In this document: positions 21,475-33,419 of the stretch, piece by piece
How the letters are laid out: every line of letters starts with the position of its first letter
How positions within the stretch are numbered: the stretch's first letter is position 1
NCBI GenBank assembly: GCA_028583685.1
Contig: JAMXIF010000086.1
Span: forward strand, 22,323,492-22,387,491
Origin: Petaurus breviceps papuanus
Lineage: Eukaryota; Chordata; Mammalia; Diprotodontia; Petauridae
DNA: 64,000 nt
Reading direction: 5' to 3'
Translations under genes and position numbers: made by a program
Notes under the pieces: model-generated
Seen by the model: the letters and a program-made list of their open reading frames with translations, nothing else
Database searches by the model: none
Told to the model about the DNA's origin: nothing

Positions 21475-22894
21475 ATGATTTTCTTGCATCACTCTTATTT
21501 TTCTTCCCAATTTTCCTCTTCTTCTCTTACTTCATTTTCAAAATCCTTTTTGAGATTTTCCATGGCTTGTACCCAATTTATATTTTTCTTGGAGGCTTTG
21601 GATGTAGAAGCTTTGCCTTTGTTGTCTTTTCCTGGTTCTATATTTTGATCTTCCTTATAACCAAAGTAAGATTCTACTGTCTGATTTATTTTTCTGCTGT
21701 TTGCTCATTTTCCCAGGCAATTACTTGACTTTTTAGCTCTTTGTCAAGGTAGGACTCTACTTCCAGTGGGAGGGGGTACTGCCCCCAGCTTCAGAGGTTT
21801 TGTATGGTTGTTTTCAGAAATACTTATAGGAACCTGTAAATTTTTAGCTCTTTCTAGGTGATATGATCAAACAAAAGGTGTTTACTCCTCTCCTGGCCTG
21901 TGCTCTGATCTATGAGTGACCACAAGTATTCTTTTCTTTCTTGGAACTATGAGGAGGATTCCCTCTCCACTGCTGCCACAAGCTCTACCACACCAGCACT
22001 CCTCCTTGCCCCAGGACCACCACCCAGGACTATGAAAGAGATCCAGGCACAGGCAAAGCAAGAAAATCCTGCCTCAACACTAGCAAAGAGATCCCTAAAA
22101 TCCCCCTCCAATCATCCATTTGATCCCTCCACCATCTATGAGCCAAGAATTCCAGAAGCAGCCACTACCACTGCTGCCACCATCACCACCTCCCCGGGAC
22201 TAGGGCCAGACCATGATCCTTCTCACACAGTTCTGACAGACTTTTTCTACAGACCTTCAAAGTTGCCTTTGGTGTTTTGGGTTTGAGAATTCTGGAAACC
22301 AAGGCAGCTGCCAGTGATTCAGTGCCCTGAGGCCTGTTCTGGCCCTGGCCCATGCTGGACTGTGCTCTTCTCTCAAACTGGTGCAAAAGACTTTTCCTAC
22401 TGACCTTCCAGGTTGCCTTGGGCTGGAAATTTGTTTTACTCTGTCATTTTGTGGGTTCTGCTACTCTAGAATTTATTTAGAGTCATTTTACAGGTATTTG
22501 AAAGGGTTTAAGGGAGAGCTCAAGTAAGCCCCTACTTTTATTCTGCCATCTTGGCTCTACTACCCCCTCCCCCAGAAGGTACTGAACCTTTTGTTCTTCC
22601 AGATGAATTCTGATATTATTTTTTCCAGCTCTATAAAATAATTTTTTGTAGTTTGATTGGTATGGCACTGAATAAGTAAACTAATTTAGGGAGAATTGTC
22701 ATTTTTATTATATTAGCTCAGCCTACCCATGAGCAACTGATATTTTTCCAGTTATTTAGATCTGGCTTTATTTGTATGAAAAGTGTTTTATAATTGTGTT
22801 CAGATAGTTCCTGGGTTTGTTTTGGCAGGTAAACTCATAAATATTTTACAATGTCTACAGTAACTTTAAATGGAATTTTTCTTTGTATCTCTTG

Positions 22895-23215
22895 TTGTTG
22901 GGGGAACCAGGAAATCTTGAGGCAGAGTTGAAGACGGAATATATTTCAGGCAGGAGGCACAACCTACCCACCAAGGCTCAGAGTTAGGAGATGACATGCT
23001 ACGTGGGAAGAACAACAAGGAGGTCAATTGGGTTGGACTATAATGTGAGTGCCTTTAAAAGCCAAATATAGGAGTTTTTAGTTGATTCTAGAGACAATAG
23101 GAGCCTTTGGAGTTTGTAGAGCAAAGGAGAGACATAATCCAACTCATGCTTTAGAAGAATCATTGTCAGCTATTTGGAGTGTAGTAAGGGCGACATAAGT
23201 CTTTCTCATGGAGAT
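22895..23215 (-). repeat. L2 LINE fragment
   Basis: The segment gagtgcctttaaaagccaaa, aggagcctttggagtttg, gagagacataatccaactca, gaatcattgtcagctatttg is the reverse complement of the L2 C-terminal coding/3' region, which usually reads (t/c)gatcttcctaaagca and cactcccctgc. Confidence 0.55.
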
Positions 23216-23494
23216 GATCTATGGGAAGGAATGGAAGTTTTGTCCTCAATACAGAGGGAGACCCCTGGTAGATATCCCAATCCTTCTAAAAGTAAATAGC
23301 CAAGGACAGGTTTTCAGCAAAAAAAAATCCTAAATCCAATGCCATGAGTTGTGAGCCAGTTAACATTTTACAAGATGATAGAATGTTAGATCCAAATAGA
23401 TTATTATCCATTTTTTAATAAAAGCAAAAATCATTAAATTTAATAATTTTAAAAATAGTTGCAAAGTTGAAAAGAAGCATTGCAGAAGGGAAAG

Positions 23495-23670
23495 AGTTCT
23501 AAAACTGGACTTATGCAGAATTAGCTACTGTCTCAGATGTTCCCTATCTTTGTGACCCTGAGCACATCAGTTAACTTCTCTTAGTCTTTTGCCTAACCTG
23601 TAAAATGAAGGGGCATAGATTTTATGACCTTTAAATTATCTTCAGCCTCTAAATCTAGGATTCTCTAAAC
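23495..23670 (+). repeat. MIR-type SINE
   Basis: The core reads tctttgtgaccctgagcaca, cagttaacttctcttag and the tail tttatgacctttaaattatc, gcctctaaatctagg. Confidence 0.65.
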
Positions 23671-23699
23671 TAAGTGTATATGTTTTCATGTCACCTTTG

Positions 23700-24700
23700 G
23701 TACATTATTCAATATATGTATGTATATATATATATATGTGCACAAGTAATATGAAACTGTGTATGTTATCATTTTGATTCCAACTAATTTCTTATTTCAA
23801 ATATGGTGGTGATTCAGAGGAACAGAGCTTCATTGATATATATATATATATATATTTTTTTTTTTTTTCCTCTGAACTATTCTTCTAATAAGACTTAGGT
23901 CCTCTAATGTCCTGTTTAAGAGATTTAAATGACAATTTGGAGATTTCCAGGTAATTTCATAGCTTATAGAGGTAGGAACAATATCTTAACTCCTCTCCCC
24001 ATGCAAGTCAGGCTAAGTTTTCCTTAAAAGGCATCAGGATCATCCAAGAGTCTTGCAGGTTCAGGAGACAAAAGATTCAGAATGCTGACATCACTTCCTC
24101 TCATAAGTTGCTAAAGAGATGCTCTAAGACTTGCCTGATAAATCTTATTAGATGATTTAAACAAGGGAACTTTTCTCAACTGAATCAACTGAAGGTGTCC
24201 TCAAGGCCTATCCATGTGGAATATCCTCCTGTTGTGGCAAAATGAAATCTCTTTTTTTTTTTACCTAATTGTTGAATGGTTTATTTTTTTTGTTAGTTAT
24301 TGAAGGACCTTATTTTCTTCCTATATAGAATCTAAGTATCAGTGTGCTGACAAATGTTCAACCACCAGCTCTCTGGGGTAAAAAATGTACTCAAGACACA
24401 CCTTTAAGTTTTATTTGCATTATTAACATTTTCCCCATCACTTTCTTAAGTCTAGATAATCATCAAATATGAATCAAGTCTTAATGTGTAGCATCTGCTG
24501 ATTTCATACTAAAAATTTACAAGATGGAATTAGACCTAACTCCAGCACACCCCTGAACTTAAGCTGGAAGGGGATTGGTGAAGTCAAGCCCAGTCTGGAA
24601 CTTCCCATCTGTAGAATAGATAGAAGCTCCTTGTGGACAAGGTCTCATTTCTATCTTAATCTCTCCATGGACTAATACAATCATTGTACATCATAAGTGG
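23700..24700. other. TA microsatellites and unassigned DNA
   Basis: TA runs lie near 23715-23740 and 23835-23855, the latter joined to a T run. The rest up to about 24700 shows no recognised gene or repeat. Confidence 0.6.
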
Positions 24701-24714
24701 ATAATATAAGCTTG

Positions 24715-24850
24715 TAGAACTGGATTGAGTGGCAGCTTGGCCTTGGAAAGACCAGGGTTTAAATCTTGTCTTAATCAAATGTCATCTGCATAACAAATGA
24801 TATTTAGCATTTCAGTTTCCCCAGGCAAGCCTCTATGGTTTTTCAATTCA
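24715..24850 (+). repeat. MIR-like SINE, degraded
   Basis: The head (aactggattgagtggcagc, gaccagggtttaaatcttg) is followed by catttcagtttccccagg; the middle is altered. Confidence 0.45.
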
Positions 24851-25149
24851 AGAAAGTTGCTGATCTGTATCCATAAAGAGAGTTTCTCACCAAGAATACC
24901 CCTATACTTTTCAGGTCACAGTTCTAGATATAAAAATAAAAAAAAAACAAATAAACAATGACAATAACAGACTAAAAACTAATTATTCACGGGTAATGTA
25001 ATAATAGTTCTGAGTCCAAACCTAAAATATTTTCACTTTTTCCTCACCATTTTCATCAAAGTCATGGATTAAATAGACACGAGATCTTGACAACCCAATT
25101 TTAAGAAAAACACAAAAACTTCATGCTGACACTATTTAGGGACAGCATT

Positions 25150-25332
25150 AGGTAGTTACTAAAGAGGCAGCCTAAGAGAAAACCTAGGTAGGTTCACATA
25201 GGACTTCCTATACATATTGATTATATGATCCTGGTCAAGTCATTTTAACTTCTCAGTGACTGAGATAATCCTCTGAGACTATAAATTTCCATCCAAGCAC
25301 TGATCTACATTCAAAGAGGGAATTTCCTACGG
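25150..25332 (+). repeat. MIR-like SINE variant
   Basis: The core (atgatcctggtcaagtcatt, aacttctcagtgactgag) leads to a marsupial-type tail (ctctgagactataaattt, gcactgatctacattc, agagggaatttcc). Confidence 0.6.
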
Positions 25333-25334
25333 TA

Positions 25335-26055
25335 ATAAAATCATAAGACTGGCAAAAATAAATAAATAAATAAATCCTAGAGTCGAACCATTATTTTTTA
25401 CCAGTCACAACAGACAAGGGACTGTCTCACAAGAAGATAAAGAATGCTCTGTCAACTTTGCCAAAATCTTTGAGGGCAAAACTCCAAGAAAGGACATACT
25501 GTTCATTTGCCATCTCTGACAGGGTCATCATGTACCCAGAAACACAAAGAGTGCCCAGAAGGTGATATAATGACTGATTCCACAATAGAAATGAAATCCT
25601 TCTCCAATCTATAATAGCATAATTAAATTATGGAATGTTAACACTAAAAGAAGAAATGAAGAAAACATGTTTAGACAAAGAGAAGGCAAATTTTGTTTCT
25701 CAATAAAATTGGATAAAATTACAAGGGAAATCAAACCCAAGAATGTGATTTGCTGTCCAAGTAAGAGAACTGCCTATTCTGTGTGTTTTCTCTGTCCCAC
25801 ACTGGTCTTCAAAATTCCTGGCTGAGCCTTAGCAAGTCAGGCCAGAACTGGGAATAGACACCATGTCTCTCAAATTCTAGTCCAACATTCTACACATAGA
25901 CTATGATGTATGGTCCAAGAACAGGTAAGGTTATAACTTCCAAACTTATCATGAAAAAGGTCATCAAAATTCAAGCAATGATGCCTCCAGTAAAGAAATG
26001 GTCAAAATAACAGAAAACAAAAGATGTACCACAGGAGAGGTGAATTTTCTCTTCC
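25335..26055. other. Unassigned DNA
   Basis: A short AAAT run lies near 25350-25372. Nothing else is recognised. Confidence 0.5.
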
Positions 26056-26059
26056 TTAA

Positions 26060-27480
26060 AGAAAAGCATATGTACAAACTTTCAAGGGAGAGAAGAGGGT
26101 AGAGTTTGAAAACTATAAAGTAATAAACTTGAATTCAATTTCTGGTATGAGAATATATTTTAAAGGAATTGCCTGTAAGTATTTAGAAAGAGAAGAAGCA
26201 TCACCAAGAACCAGTATAACCTTATCAAGAACAGGTCTTTGGACACTAACATGATTTCCTTTTTTATAGCTACCAGACTAATTGGGTGAAGACTATATGC
26301 ACAGTTTTGCTGGCTTTTAAAAAAGTATTTGACAAAATCCCACCTAACACCCTTCTGGACAACATGAAGAGACATGGGCTAATAATATGGCTAAGTGGAT
26401 ACAGAATTGATTGAATTCCCAGATCTTAAATTTAGGTATTAATGAGTACATGTCAAGTTCTCATCAGGGATGCCTCTAATGAAGCATTCAAGGGCTTTGT
26501 TTTAGCCCTGAGTTATTCAACATGTATATCAATTATTTGGACAAAGGCATAGATTTCATCATTTTTTTTAATAACTCAAAGAAGAGTGTAGCAACTAGTA
26601 CATAATATGATATTGGTGAGGATACAAAAAAATAATTTTCAAGTGTTAGAATGATAGTAGTAATCAATAAGCTGAAATTTAACAGGAATAAATATAAACA
26701 ATTGCACTTGGGCTCAAAGAATCAACTTTACAAATATAGGATATGAGAAGTGCTGCTAGACAACAATGCCTATGAAACAATCTGAGAGTTTTTAATGTGT
26801 AGCAAGCCCAATATATGAAAAAAAAAAGTAAAACAGCAGTCAAAAAGGCTAGCCCAATCTCAAGTAGCATTAAAAGATGTGTAGTAGCAAGATTATGGAA
26901 GGTGGCAGTATGCCATAGGAGACTGTACTCAGACATAAGTGATCAATTAAAAGAAGTGAGATATTTAACCCCAAGGAAAGTTGACTGAAGTGAAATAATA
27001 TGGCTGTCTTCAAGTATTTGAAAGACTATCTCATAGAAGGGAGATTAAACTTGGTCTGCTTGGGTCCAGAGTATAAAACCAGGAACCATGGATGTAAGTT
27101 ACACAGAGGCAGATTTAGGAAGAACTTCTTAACAATTAAAGCTACTTAAAAGTGGCATGGGATGCTTGATTTATTGTTGGTTTTCATTCACCGAAGGTCT
27201 TCAAGAAAAGACTGAATCATCACTTAAATGTTGATGATATTTTGGGGTGACTAGGTGGCACAGTGAGTAAAAGTGCCGGCCCTAGAGTCAGGAGGACCTG
27301 AGTTCGGTTCTGGCCTCAGACACTTAACACCCACACAAAAAACCTAGCTGTGTAACCTTGGGCAAGTTACTTAACCCCAATTGCCCTCCAAAAAGGCAAA
27401 AAAATGTTGGTGATATTTTTATAGGGATTACTACCCTGGAATGGGTTGGAACTCCTTCCTACTTTAAGATGCTAATACTA
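26060..27480 (+). mobile_element. CR1/L3-like LINE remnant
   Basis: The fragment contains a degraded reverse transcriptase region, for example around 26325-26410, where FDKIPPNTLLDNMKRHG and IWLSGYRID can be read, and 26500-26560 (ttcaacatgtatatcaatta, like FNMYINYLDKG). It ends with a 3' region (gatttaggaagaacttctta, gtggcatgggatgcttg, gaaggtcttcaagaaaagac) typical of CR1 relatives. It has frameshifts and stops, and a WSINE1-type SINE inserted near its 3' end. It is the oldest LINE recognised here. Confidence 0.65.
27226..27420 (+). repeat. WSINE1-type SINE in CR1/L3
   Basis: The head gggtgactaggtggcacagt, gagtcaggaggacctgag and tail ttgggcaagttacttaaccc plus A-rich end identify it. Flanking aatgttgatgatatttt and aatgttggtgatatttt (one difference) are the target duplication. 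Confidence 0.9.
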
Positions 27481-27914
27481 CATGAACTGTTGATTACAAA
27501 AATGGAGTGTACCAGTTTTCCCTCCAGCCTCCTTGCATGTGCTTCCTTCAAGATTTTAAGATGTGTTTTAATAAGACCATGGAAATATGAATGACATTTA
27601 CTGTGGTTAGAGTTATAGGGATTATTCAGATGGGGAGAGGTTGATGTAGGCTGACTTAGGTTGTAGCCAGGGAGCCTCAAGCAACTCATTATTTTTTCAG
27701 TCATTAAATTTTTTCAGTCATTGAATAAAGATACATTTGGTTCATTCTTAAATGGACACAGTTCTATTTTACAAATTATACAGTATATGTCTGTATACTT
27801 TATACTTCTCAATTCCATCTTGAAATTGGAAGGTTAGCTATTGCAAACTGTCAATGAATTCCCAATTGGTCCTACATAATACTCTAAGGAAAATAAGAAT
27901 AAGTTGACATAGAG

Positions 27915-28100
27915 AGGCATTGTAACAGGAAGAGCTAGTAGGAAACTCAGGAAAAACTGGGTTAGAACCAGACCTCTGAGATACATCAACTATGTGACCC
28001 TGGGCATATCATTTAACCTCTCCATGCCCTAAGCAACTCTCTAAGACTATAAGGTGCAGATATAGGACCCATTTGTGCTAGCAGAAAGGAATCTCCTCAC
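27915..28100 (+). repeat. MIR-like SINE variant
   Basis: The core (atgtgaccctgggcatatc, acctctccatgccctaagc) and tail (tctctaagactataaggtg, aaaggaatctcctcac) match the same variant as at 25150-25332. Confidence 0.65.
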
Positions 28101-28164
28101 AAGATGGCTTTTTTAAAATGTCAACAATAACTGCCTTATAGGAGTGTTATAAAAAAAGTACTTT

Positions 28165-28300
28165 TTTAAAAGAGATAAAATGAAACAGAGAGAGAAAGAA
28201 AAAGAGAGGGGGGAGAGAGGGAAAAAGAAAGAAGTGAGAAAGAAAAAGAGGGGAGAGAGAGAAAGAACAAGTGAGAGAGAGAGACAGAAGAAAAGAATAT
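28165..28300. repeat. GA-rich polypurine tract
   Basis: Mixed GA, GAAA and GGGA units cover about 130 bases with few pyrimidines. Confidence 0.9.
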
Positions 28301-28589
28301 AACTGCATAGACATGAGTTAGAGCTACAGGTAGTTCTGGAAGGAGTGCAAGTGGGTTAAATGTCAGGGAAAACTCCAGTACTTTCCACTCCTACTTGGAA
28401 AAGTTTTTAGGAATGGAATGCTCTGTCCACAGCCCACGGTCTGTGCTCCAATGAGTCTGGAATTGATACTGAGCAAAAAGAATCAGTGGGAGGAGTGTAT
28501 GAGCAGAAGCCAGACAAGACAGGGGAAAACAGCCAAGTTCCCCTCTATGTTTTGAGTTGCTAATTAATCCTCTGATAGAAGAAGTCTCA

Positions 28590-28624
28590 AGTATAAATTA
28601 CACACACACACACACACACACACG
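28590..28624. repeat. (CA)n microsatellite
   Basis: A CA run of roughly 15 units. Confidence 0.95.
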
Positions 28625-28639
28625 CCCTGGACTCTGGGG

Positions 28640-29205
28640 ATCTCAACTTAACTTCATATTCCATTGGAAATCCTAACTACATGCTTCAAATGCCACCACC
28701 TGCATGAAGATTTCATTGATCCTAGCCAAAAATGACCTCTTATTCCTGGATCCTGTACCATTCCCTGCAGTGCTCTCCTATATTCACTTTACTCCATTTT
28801 TTAATCATTAATTACACAATGTCATACATTTGTGGGCACACACATTTCCCCTGCTAAATTGTAAGATCCTTGAGGTTAGCACACTCCAGCACACTGCCTG
28901 TTTCAGTTCAGTTGTTTTCAGTCATGCAGTCATGTCCAACTCCTCATGAAACCATTTGAGGCTTTCTTGGCAAAGATATTGAAGTGGTTTGTCATTTCCT
29001 TCTCCAGCTCATTTTACAGATGAAAAAACTGAGGCATCAGTTAAATGACTTGCCCAGGATCACATAGCTAGTAATTGTCTGGGGCCAAATTTGAAGACAA
29101 GTCTTCCCGACTTCAGACTTCGTACTCTATTCATTGTGCCACTTAGATGCCCCTGCACTACACATAACAGACATTTAATAAATACTTGTTAAATGAATGA
29201 GTTAG
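28640..29205 (+). repeat. L2 LINE 3' end split by MAR1
   Basis: L2-like sequence (ctgctaaattgtaagatcct, ttgaggttagcacactcc) stops at about 28900 and resumes after a MAR1 as cataacagacatttaataaa, then tacttgttaaatgaatgag. Confidence 0.65.
28900..29156 (-). repeat. MAR1 SINE in L2
   Basis: The antisense RTE-like tail (gtcatgtccaactcctcatg, ttcttggcaaagatattg, catttccttctccagctc) is followed by the core and the head end gtgccacttagatgcccc. Confidence 0.85.
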
Positions 29206-29659
29206 TGCAGTGGCTCAAACTGTGGAAAATTTCAACCACTTTGGCAGGTCAGAAGAGGAGATATTTAGGCAAACTGAACTTTGGGCTAAGCTGTTGTCTA
29301 ATCTCCCCCATCATTTTGTGTAAGATTACAGAGTTTAAATATCATAGAACATGAGGGGCACTTATTTGTTATAAGGAAGAGCTTTGGGATATGGTGTCAG
29401 AGAAGAAGAAGGGGACAGAGTGATGCCTAAAAAAGAGGACAAAGAAAAGAATGTCAATAAAACACATCAAATCCAAAGAGAGCAGGACATTCAGAGGAGG
29501 ACACAGACAGGGAAGTATTGAAACTATCAAGTTTAATAAATACTTTAAAATAAGGTGTACATAATAGAGATCCATAGTTTCATTTAGAATCCTATTTCTT
29601 GTCTTTTTTGCATATGGAAATAAACATATTTGTCAATCTCATAATAATGAAAAAGATTT

Positions 29660-29812
29660 TTTAAATCACCTCTCCTAAACCTTTAGCTTACAGATGAGAA
29701 AAGTGAGGTCTAGAGAGTTGATATGCCCAACGTCAGACAGATAGTAATTAGCAGGACAAGTACTAGAATTCAGGATTTTTGACTCAAAAGCAAATGCTCT
29801 TGATGGGCATCA
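29660..29812 (-). repeat. MIR-type SINE
   Basis: Antisense core: ttacagatgagaaaagtgag, gtctagagagttgatatgcc, gaattcaggatttttgactc. Confidence 0.6.
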
Positions 29813-30044
29813 TATAGTTATACTCTAAAAGGGATCCATGCCTTCACAGCCTGAGTTGGGGCAGTGGAAAAGCTGCGACCTCTATCCAAACATCTAAGAC
29901 AGAAGGTAGTAAGTGGGAAGGGCCAGATGAGTAGTCAAGCCTTGGGAATTTCCCAAGTGTGGAGGAAGGAAGGGGTCCTTTGTGGCTGGGGGGATAAGAG
30001 AAGACATGCCAGAGAAAGTGGGACTGTCCTGGAAGGATGACCAG

Positions 30045-30175
30045 AGCATTCCAATAAACATTTATAAAGCATTTACCAAGTGCCAGGAATAGTGACCATA
30101 TAAATGCAAAAAATCATTTGTGCCTTTGAGGAGCTTACAATGCAGTGAGACAAGATGATACATGCAAAAAAAGAT
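30045..30175 (-). repeat. L2 3' tail
   Basis: The sequence aataaacatttataaagcat, gccaggaatagtgacc, gaggagcttacaatgcag is the reverse complement of the L2 end. Confidence 0.65.
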
Positions 30176-30369
30176 AAAAATGAGGGGAAGGGGTCAGAGA
30201 GGGGCAGAAAGGAAGATGGAGACATTGGGACTTGATGGAGTTCAAAAGAGTGCACCTAGATGGGAAATGATACCAAGAAGAAAGATTCCAAGGAGAGGGA
30301 TGGCAAGAGCAATGTGGAGAGTGAAGAAACTAACGTATCTTATATATGGTACAGTGGAAAAAAGGGGAA

Positions 30370-30650
30370 GGTAGGGGGCAGAGTGGGTAGAGTGCTGGAC
30401 CTGGAGTTAAGAAGATGCATCTTCCTGAGTTAAAATCTGGCCTCATACAATTACTAGCTGTGTGACTCTGGACAAGTCTCTTAACCCTGTTTGCCTCAGT
30501 TTCCTCATCTATAAAGTGATCTGGAGAAAGAAATAACAAACCACTTCCAGTATCTTTCCCAAAAAAAACTCCAAATGGGGTCATGAAAAGTCAGACATCC
30601 CATATCCATGTCATATAGACAGTAAAACAACTGAACAACAGTTGCAAGAA
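30370..30650 (+). repeat. MAR1 SINE with internal 28-bp insertion
   Basis: The head (gtgggtagagtgctggacc), core (tgtgtgactctggacaagtc) and RTE-like tail (caaatggggtcatgaaaag) are present. The tail is interrupted at 30596-30623 by a segment also found at 31277-31304, after which acaactgaacaacag closes the element. Confidence 0.85.
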
Positions 30651-30835
30651 TCCTGCATTAGGAGCCAGGAGAACATGGTTTTGGTACCAATTCTACCACT
30701 AACTATGTTAGTGACACTGGGTAAGTTGCTTCATCTCTCTAGGCCTCAGTTTCTTCACCCATAAAAAGGGTTTAGTTGGAATATATTTTATATATATATA
30801 AGTTCTTTCTATCTATAACATTCTATTATTATTCT
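30645..30835 (+). repeat. MIR-type SINE
   Basis: A tRNA-like head (gcattaggagccaggagaac), core (gacactgggtaagttgcttc, taggcctcagtttcttcacc) and tail (aagttctttctatctataac) are present, with a short TA run. Confidence 0.7.
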
Positions 30836-30889
30836 AGGGAAATGGTGCCCAAAGTAACTAATTTGGGATTTATACTATATAATAATGAA

Positions 30890-31205
30890 AAATAGGCTAT
30901 GGCCAGGTTGTAGAAAGCCTTGACTACTAAGCTAAGGCATTCAGACTTTATCTGACAAAGAGGAGACATTACAGATTTGGGAGAAGGGGAGTAAAAAAAT
31001 CAGTGTTGCTTTAGGAAGATTAATCTGTCAGTAGTGTGATGAATGGCCTGGAGAGACTAAAGGATGGAGACAAGTCAACCAGTTATTGCTACTGCAATTA
31101 ATTAGGAGAGAGGCAATGGAAGCCTGAACTTGTGTAGCAGTGAGAATGGAAAAGAAGGGCTAGATGAGAGCCAGAATAGGAAGGAAAACTTGATAAGTGT
31201 TCCCA
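30890..31205 (-). repeat. L2 LINE fragment
   Basis: This is the same family as 22895-23215: gccaggttgtagaaagcctt, gaagattaatctgtcagtag, ggagacaagtcaaccagtta, gcaatggaagcctgaact. It probably belongs with the L2 tail at 30045-30175, with MAR1 and MIR between them. Confidence 0.55.
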
Positions 31206-31409
31206 AATTATTACAAAATCATATTTCTGAGGCAGGCTGTGCATTCTTCAGTCGCCACACAACTAATAGCCTGAGCCATCCCATATCCATGTGATATAGA
31301 CAGTCTTTTTATGGAAAGATAAACTGATTCTTAGAACAGGAATTAACCAGGTTAAAGATCACAAGAAAAGGATCTTTAAAACTCTGAAAAGTCACAAATA
31401 CGAATGTTA

Positions 31410-31595
31410 TAATAAAATAATATTTCACATTTATATAATGCTCCAAGTTTTACAAAACCTTTGACATACATTGTCCAATAAAAGACCCTCCCAAGCTCAT
31501 AAAGCTAGTAAATTTTTGAAGTAGTATTTTAATTTGCATCTTCCTGACCAATGAGTACAATATTCTACCCACTTAGCTTGTGATGCAACATGAAG
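31410..31595 (-). repeat. THER1-type SINE, degraded
   Basis: The sequence tttcacatttatataatgct, ccaagttttacaaaacct, agctcataaagctagtaaat, gcatcttcctgaccaat and ctacccacttagcttg resembles an old antisense CORE-SINE. Confidence 0.5.
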
Positions 31596-31599
31596 GACT

Positions 31600-32270
31600 C
31601 AGAAAAATATGAAATATCTCTCCTACTCGAAACCATAACTAGAAATTATTTCACCTGGGGCAAAAACAGTAGGTAGGGGAAGGTTGATCAGCAAGAGTGG
31701 AGAGCATAGTCCAACCATAAATACAATTGTTCCAAGTTAAGAGGGACCAGCCCTTGCTCCCAGGAAGAACTAGGGGAGAGAAGTACTACCCCCTCTGGCA
31801 ACAGCTAGGCCTAGAAAATGGATGGCATGGAGGTGAGAGCTAGAGTGGCATACTCCATGATGGCTTACACTGGCAATGACCATAACAAGACTCAGGTTTG
31901 GCACTTGCTGCTGTGAAGTGCTGCCTACCTAAGTCAGCACCATGGACAAAGCCTATCCTTATTTATCTCTGATCCCATTTAGGACCAAGGTTCCATTTTC
32001 ACTTACTTCAGAATTGGATTTCTCTTATCATAAATTTGCCCCACACTCTGTCACTAATATCACTATTCATCTCAAGCTTGCTAAACAAGTAAATTTACTC
32101 ACTGTTATTCAATATCCTGTCATCAGCTTTGCCGTAATTGTTTTCTATCTCTGTGATGCCCAAATTAAATAAAAACTTGAAAGACGCTAGGTTGGCTTTG
32201 TTCTGCTTAGTCCCTAACTAATCTAAAAATGCAGCCCCCCAGGTATAAAGTTAAAGCACAGGTCCAAGTT
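31600..32270. other. Unassigned DNA
   Basis: Low-copy-looking sequence. A 76-codon open frame at 31942-32172 has no recognised domain. An AAATAAAA motif at about 32165 is isolated. Confidence 0.4.
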
Positions 32271-32274
32271 TGTA

Positions 32275-32525
32275 GAGGGCAGCTATGTGGCATAGAGGAT
32301 AAAGTACAGAGTCTGGAGTAAGGAGGACTCATCTTCCTAAGTTCAAATCCAGCCTCAGACACTTATGAGCTGTGTGACCTTGGGCAAGTCACTTAGCCCT
32401 GTTTGCCTCCATTTCTTATTCTGTAAAATAAGCTGGAGAAGGAAATGGCAAACCACTCAAGCATCTTTGCCAAGAAAACACCAAAATTGGGTCACATGCA
32501 GACTTGACGGAAGACAACTTTGATT
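32275..32525 (+). repeat. MAR1 SINE
   Basis: The head (gggcagctatgtggcatag), core (tgtgaccttgggcaagtcac) and RTE-like tail (ggagaaggaaatggcaaac, catctttgccaagaaaac) are all present. Confidence 0.9.
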
Positions 32526-32529
32526 TGTA

Positions 32530-33415
32530 AATTTGTAGAACATATCCCCTATAAAAACACACTGTAGTTTTATTTTCCTCCTGCTTTTGCACCAAGTTGT
32601 CAAAGAGTTAAGTTGCAGCATAGAATTTGATTTCCCAAAGGCAGGAAGGATTTGACATTAACAGTTGCCCTGCCTTGGGGAATCAAAGCCTTACCCTATT
32701 CCTTCTTATTTTTCCCACCTATTGTTCCTGTTAATAGGTAGTGCTACCCGCTCTGGCAAGAAATTTGGAATAGACTGCCTAGTGTAGCCTTTAAAACCCC
32801 ACTGGCAAGTCAGGGAAAACTTTAAAAATCACTCTATTAGAGAAATAATTTTGGTTATTTGCTGCATTGCCTACGCCCTTGTTTTTATTTTTAGGAACAT
32901 TCTCAGGAAACAGAGCCCTGTCTCCTCAGGCAGAGAATACAGCTCAGTCAGCCACTTGACTCTCATCCTCAGTCACAGTCCCCACCCTCCTACCTTTATA
33001 ACACTGGCTAATTTATTTGATGATGACAGATGTGGACACACAGACAACCAGACCTGGGGTAGGCACAGGCAAAAGGACAGCTTTCAGGCATGAAACATAA
33101 GTTGCCTTTTCATACAAATTAGCACAGACAGCATTAGCCCCACCTGTAGTTAAAAGAAGGGGTTGTCTAGATGGTATAATTTAAGGGATTCTGGGAAGAT
33201 TCTACTCCAAAAATTCCTCTCACTGGCTTATGGAATGAGCCTGAAATGCCTGGCATCCATTACCAATATGTTTCATTTATATTAAGAATTACTGCATCTT
33301 TGGGGGGGGGGGCGGAGATGGGGAAGGTGAGACATAAGAGAGGTAAAGACTCTCTTAGAGAATATTCACTACAAAACAAATAAATATCGAGGTACCTGTC
33401 AGGGAAAGTTATTCA
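32530..33415. other. Unassigned DNA with a G run
   Basis: No gene or repeat is recognised apart from an 11-12 base G run near 33302. Confidence 0.5.
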
Positions 33416-33419
33416 TACC

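Larger units (their letters stand above)
19424..22581 (-). mobile_element. HAL1 half-LINE inserted in L1
   Basis: The 5' end (reverse complement of tgccatcttggctctac at about 22540) leads to a GC-rich 5' UTR. ORF1 lies on the minus strand from roughly 21850 to 20505; pieces include IRLTQDFAAS, YPAKLNIILQGKNW and FEFQIQESRET. A 3' region with a TA-rich array (about 20290-20395) ends near 19430. There is no ORF2. Flanks ctggattttttgttct (19408-19423) and ctgaaccttttgttct (22582-22597) are a diverged target duplication. A SINE dimer and a second SINE lie inside. Without these it is about 2.7 kb. Confidence 0.75.
18695..22885 (-). mobile_element. L1 ORF2 fragment split by a HAL1
   Basis: Antisense L1 ORF2 sequence occupies 18695-19423 (for example aactgactgttcatatcctt, acaaaaacttttcaattta, gctttataaaacaattt) and 22582-22885 (ggtatggcactgaataagt, gttcctgggtttgttttggc). 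These are consecutive parts of the ORF2 C-terminal half. The 3' UTR is absent, apparently lost with the adjacent SINE head. The HAL1 between 19424 and 22581 is the later insertion. Confidence 0.75.

Noticed and set aside
31600-32225. Possible LTR with a polyadenylation-like AAATAAAA near its end
   Set aside because: No matching TG start, target duplication or second copy could be found.
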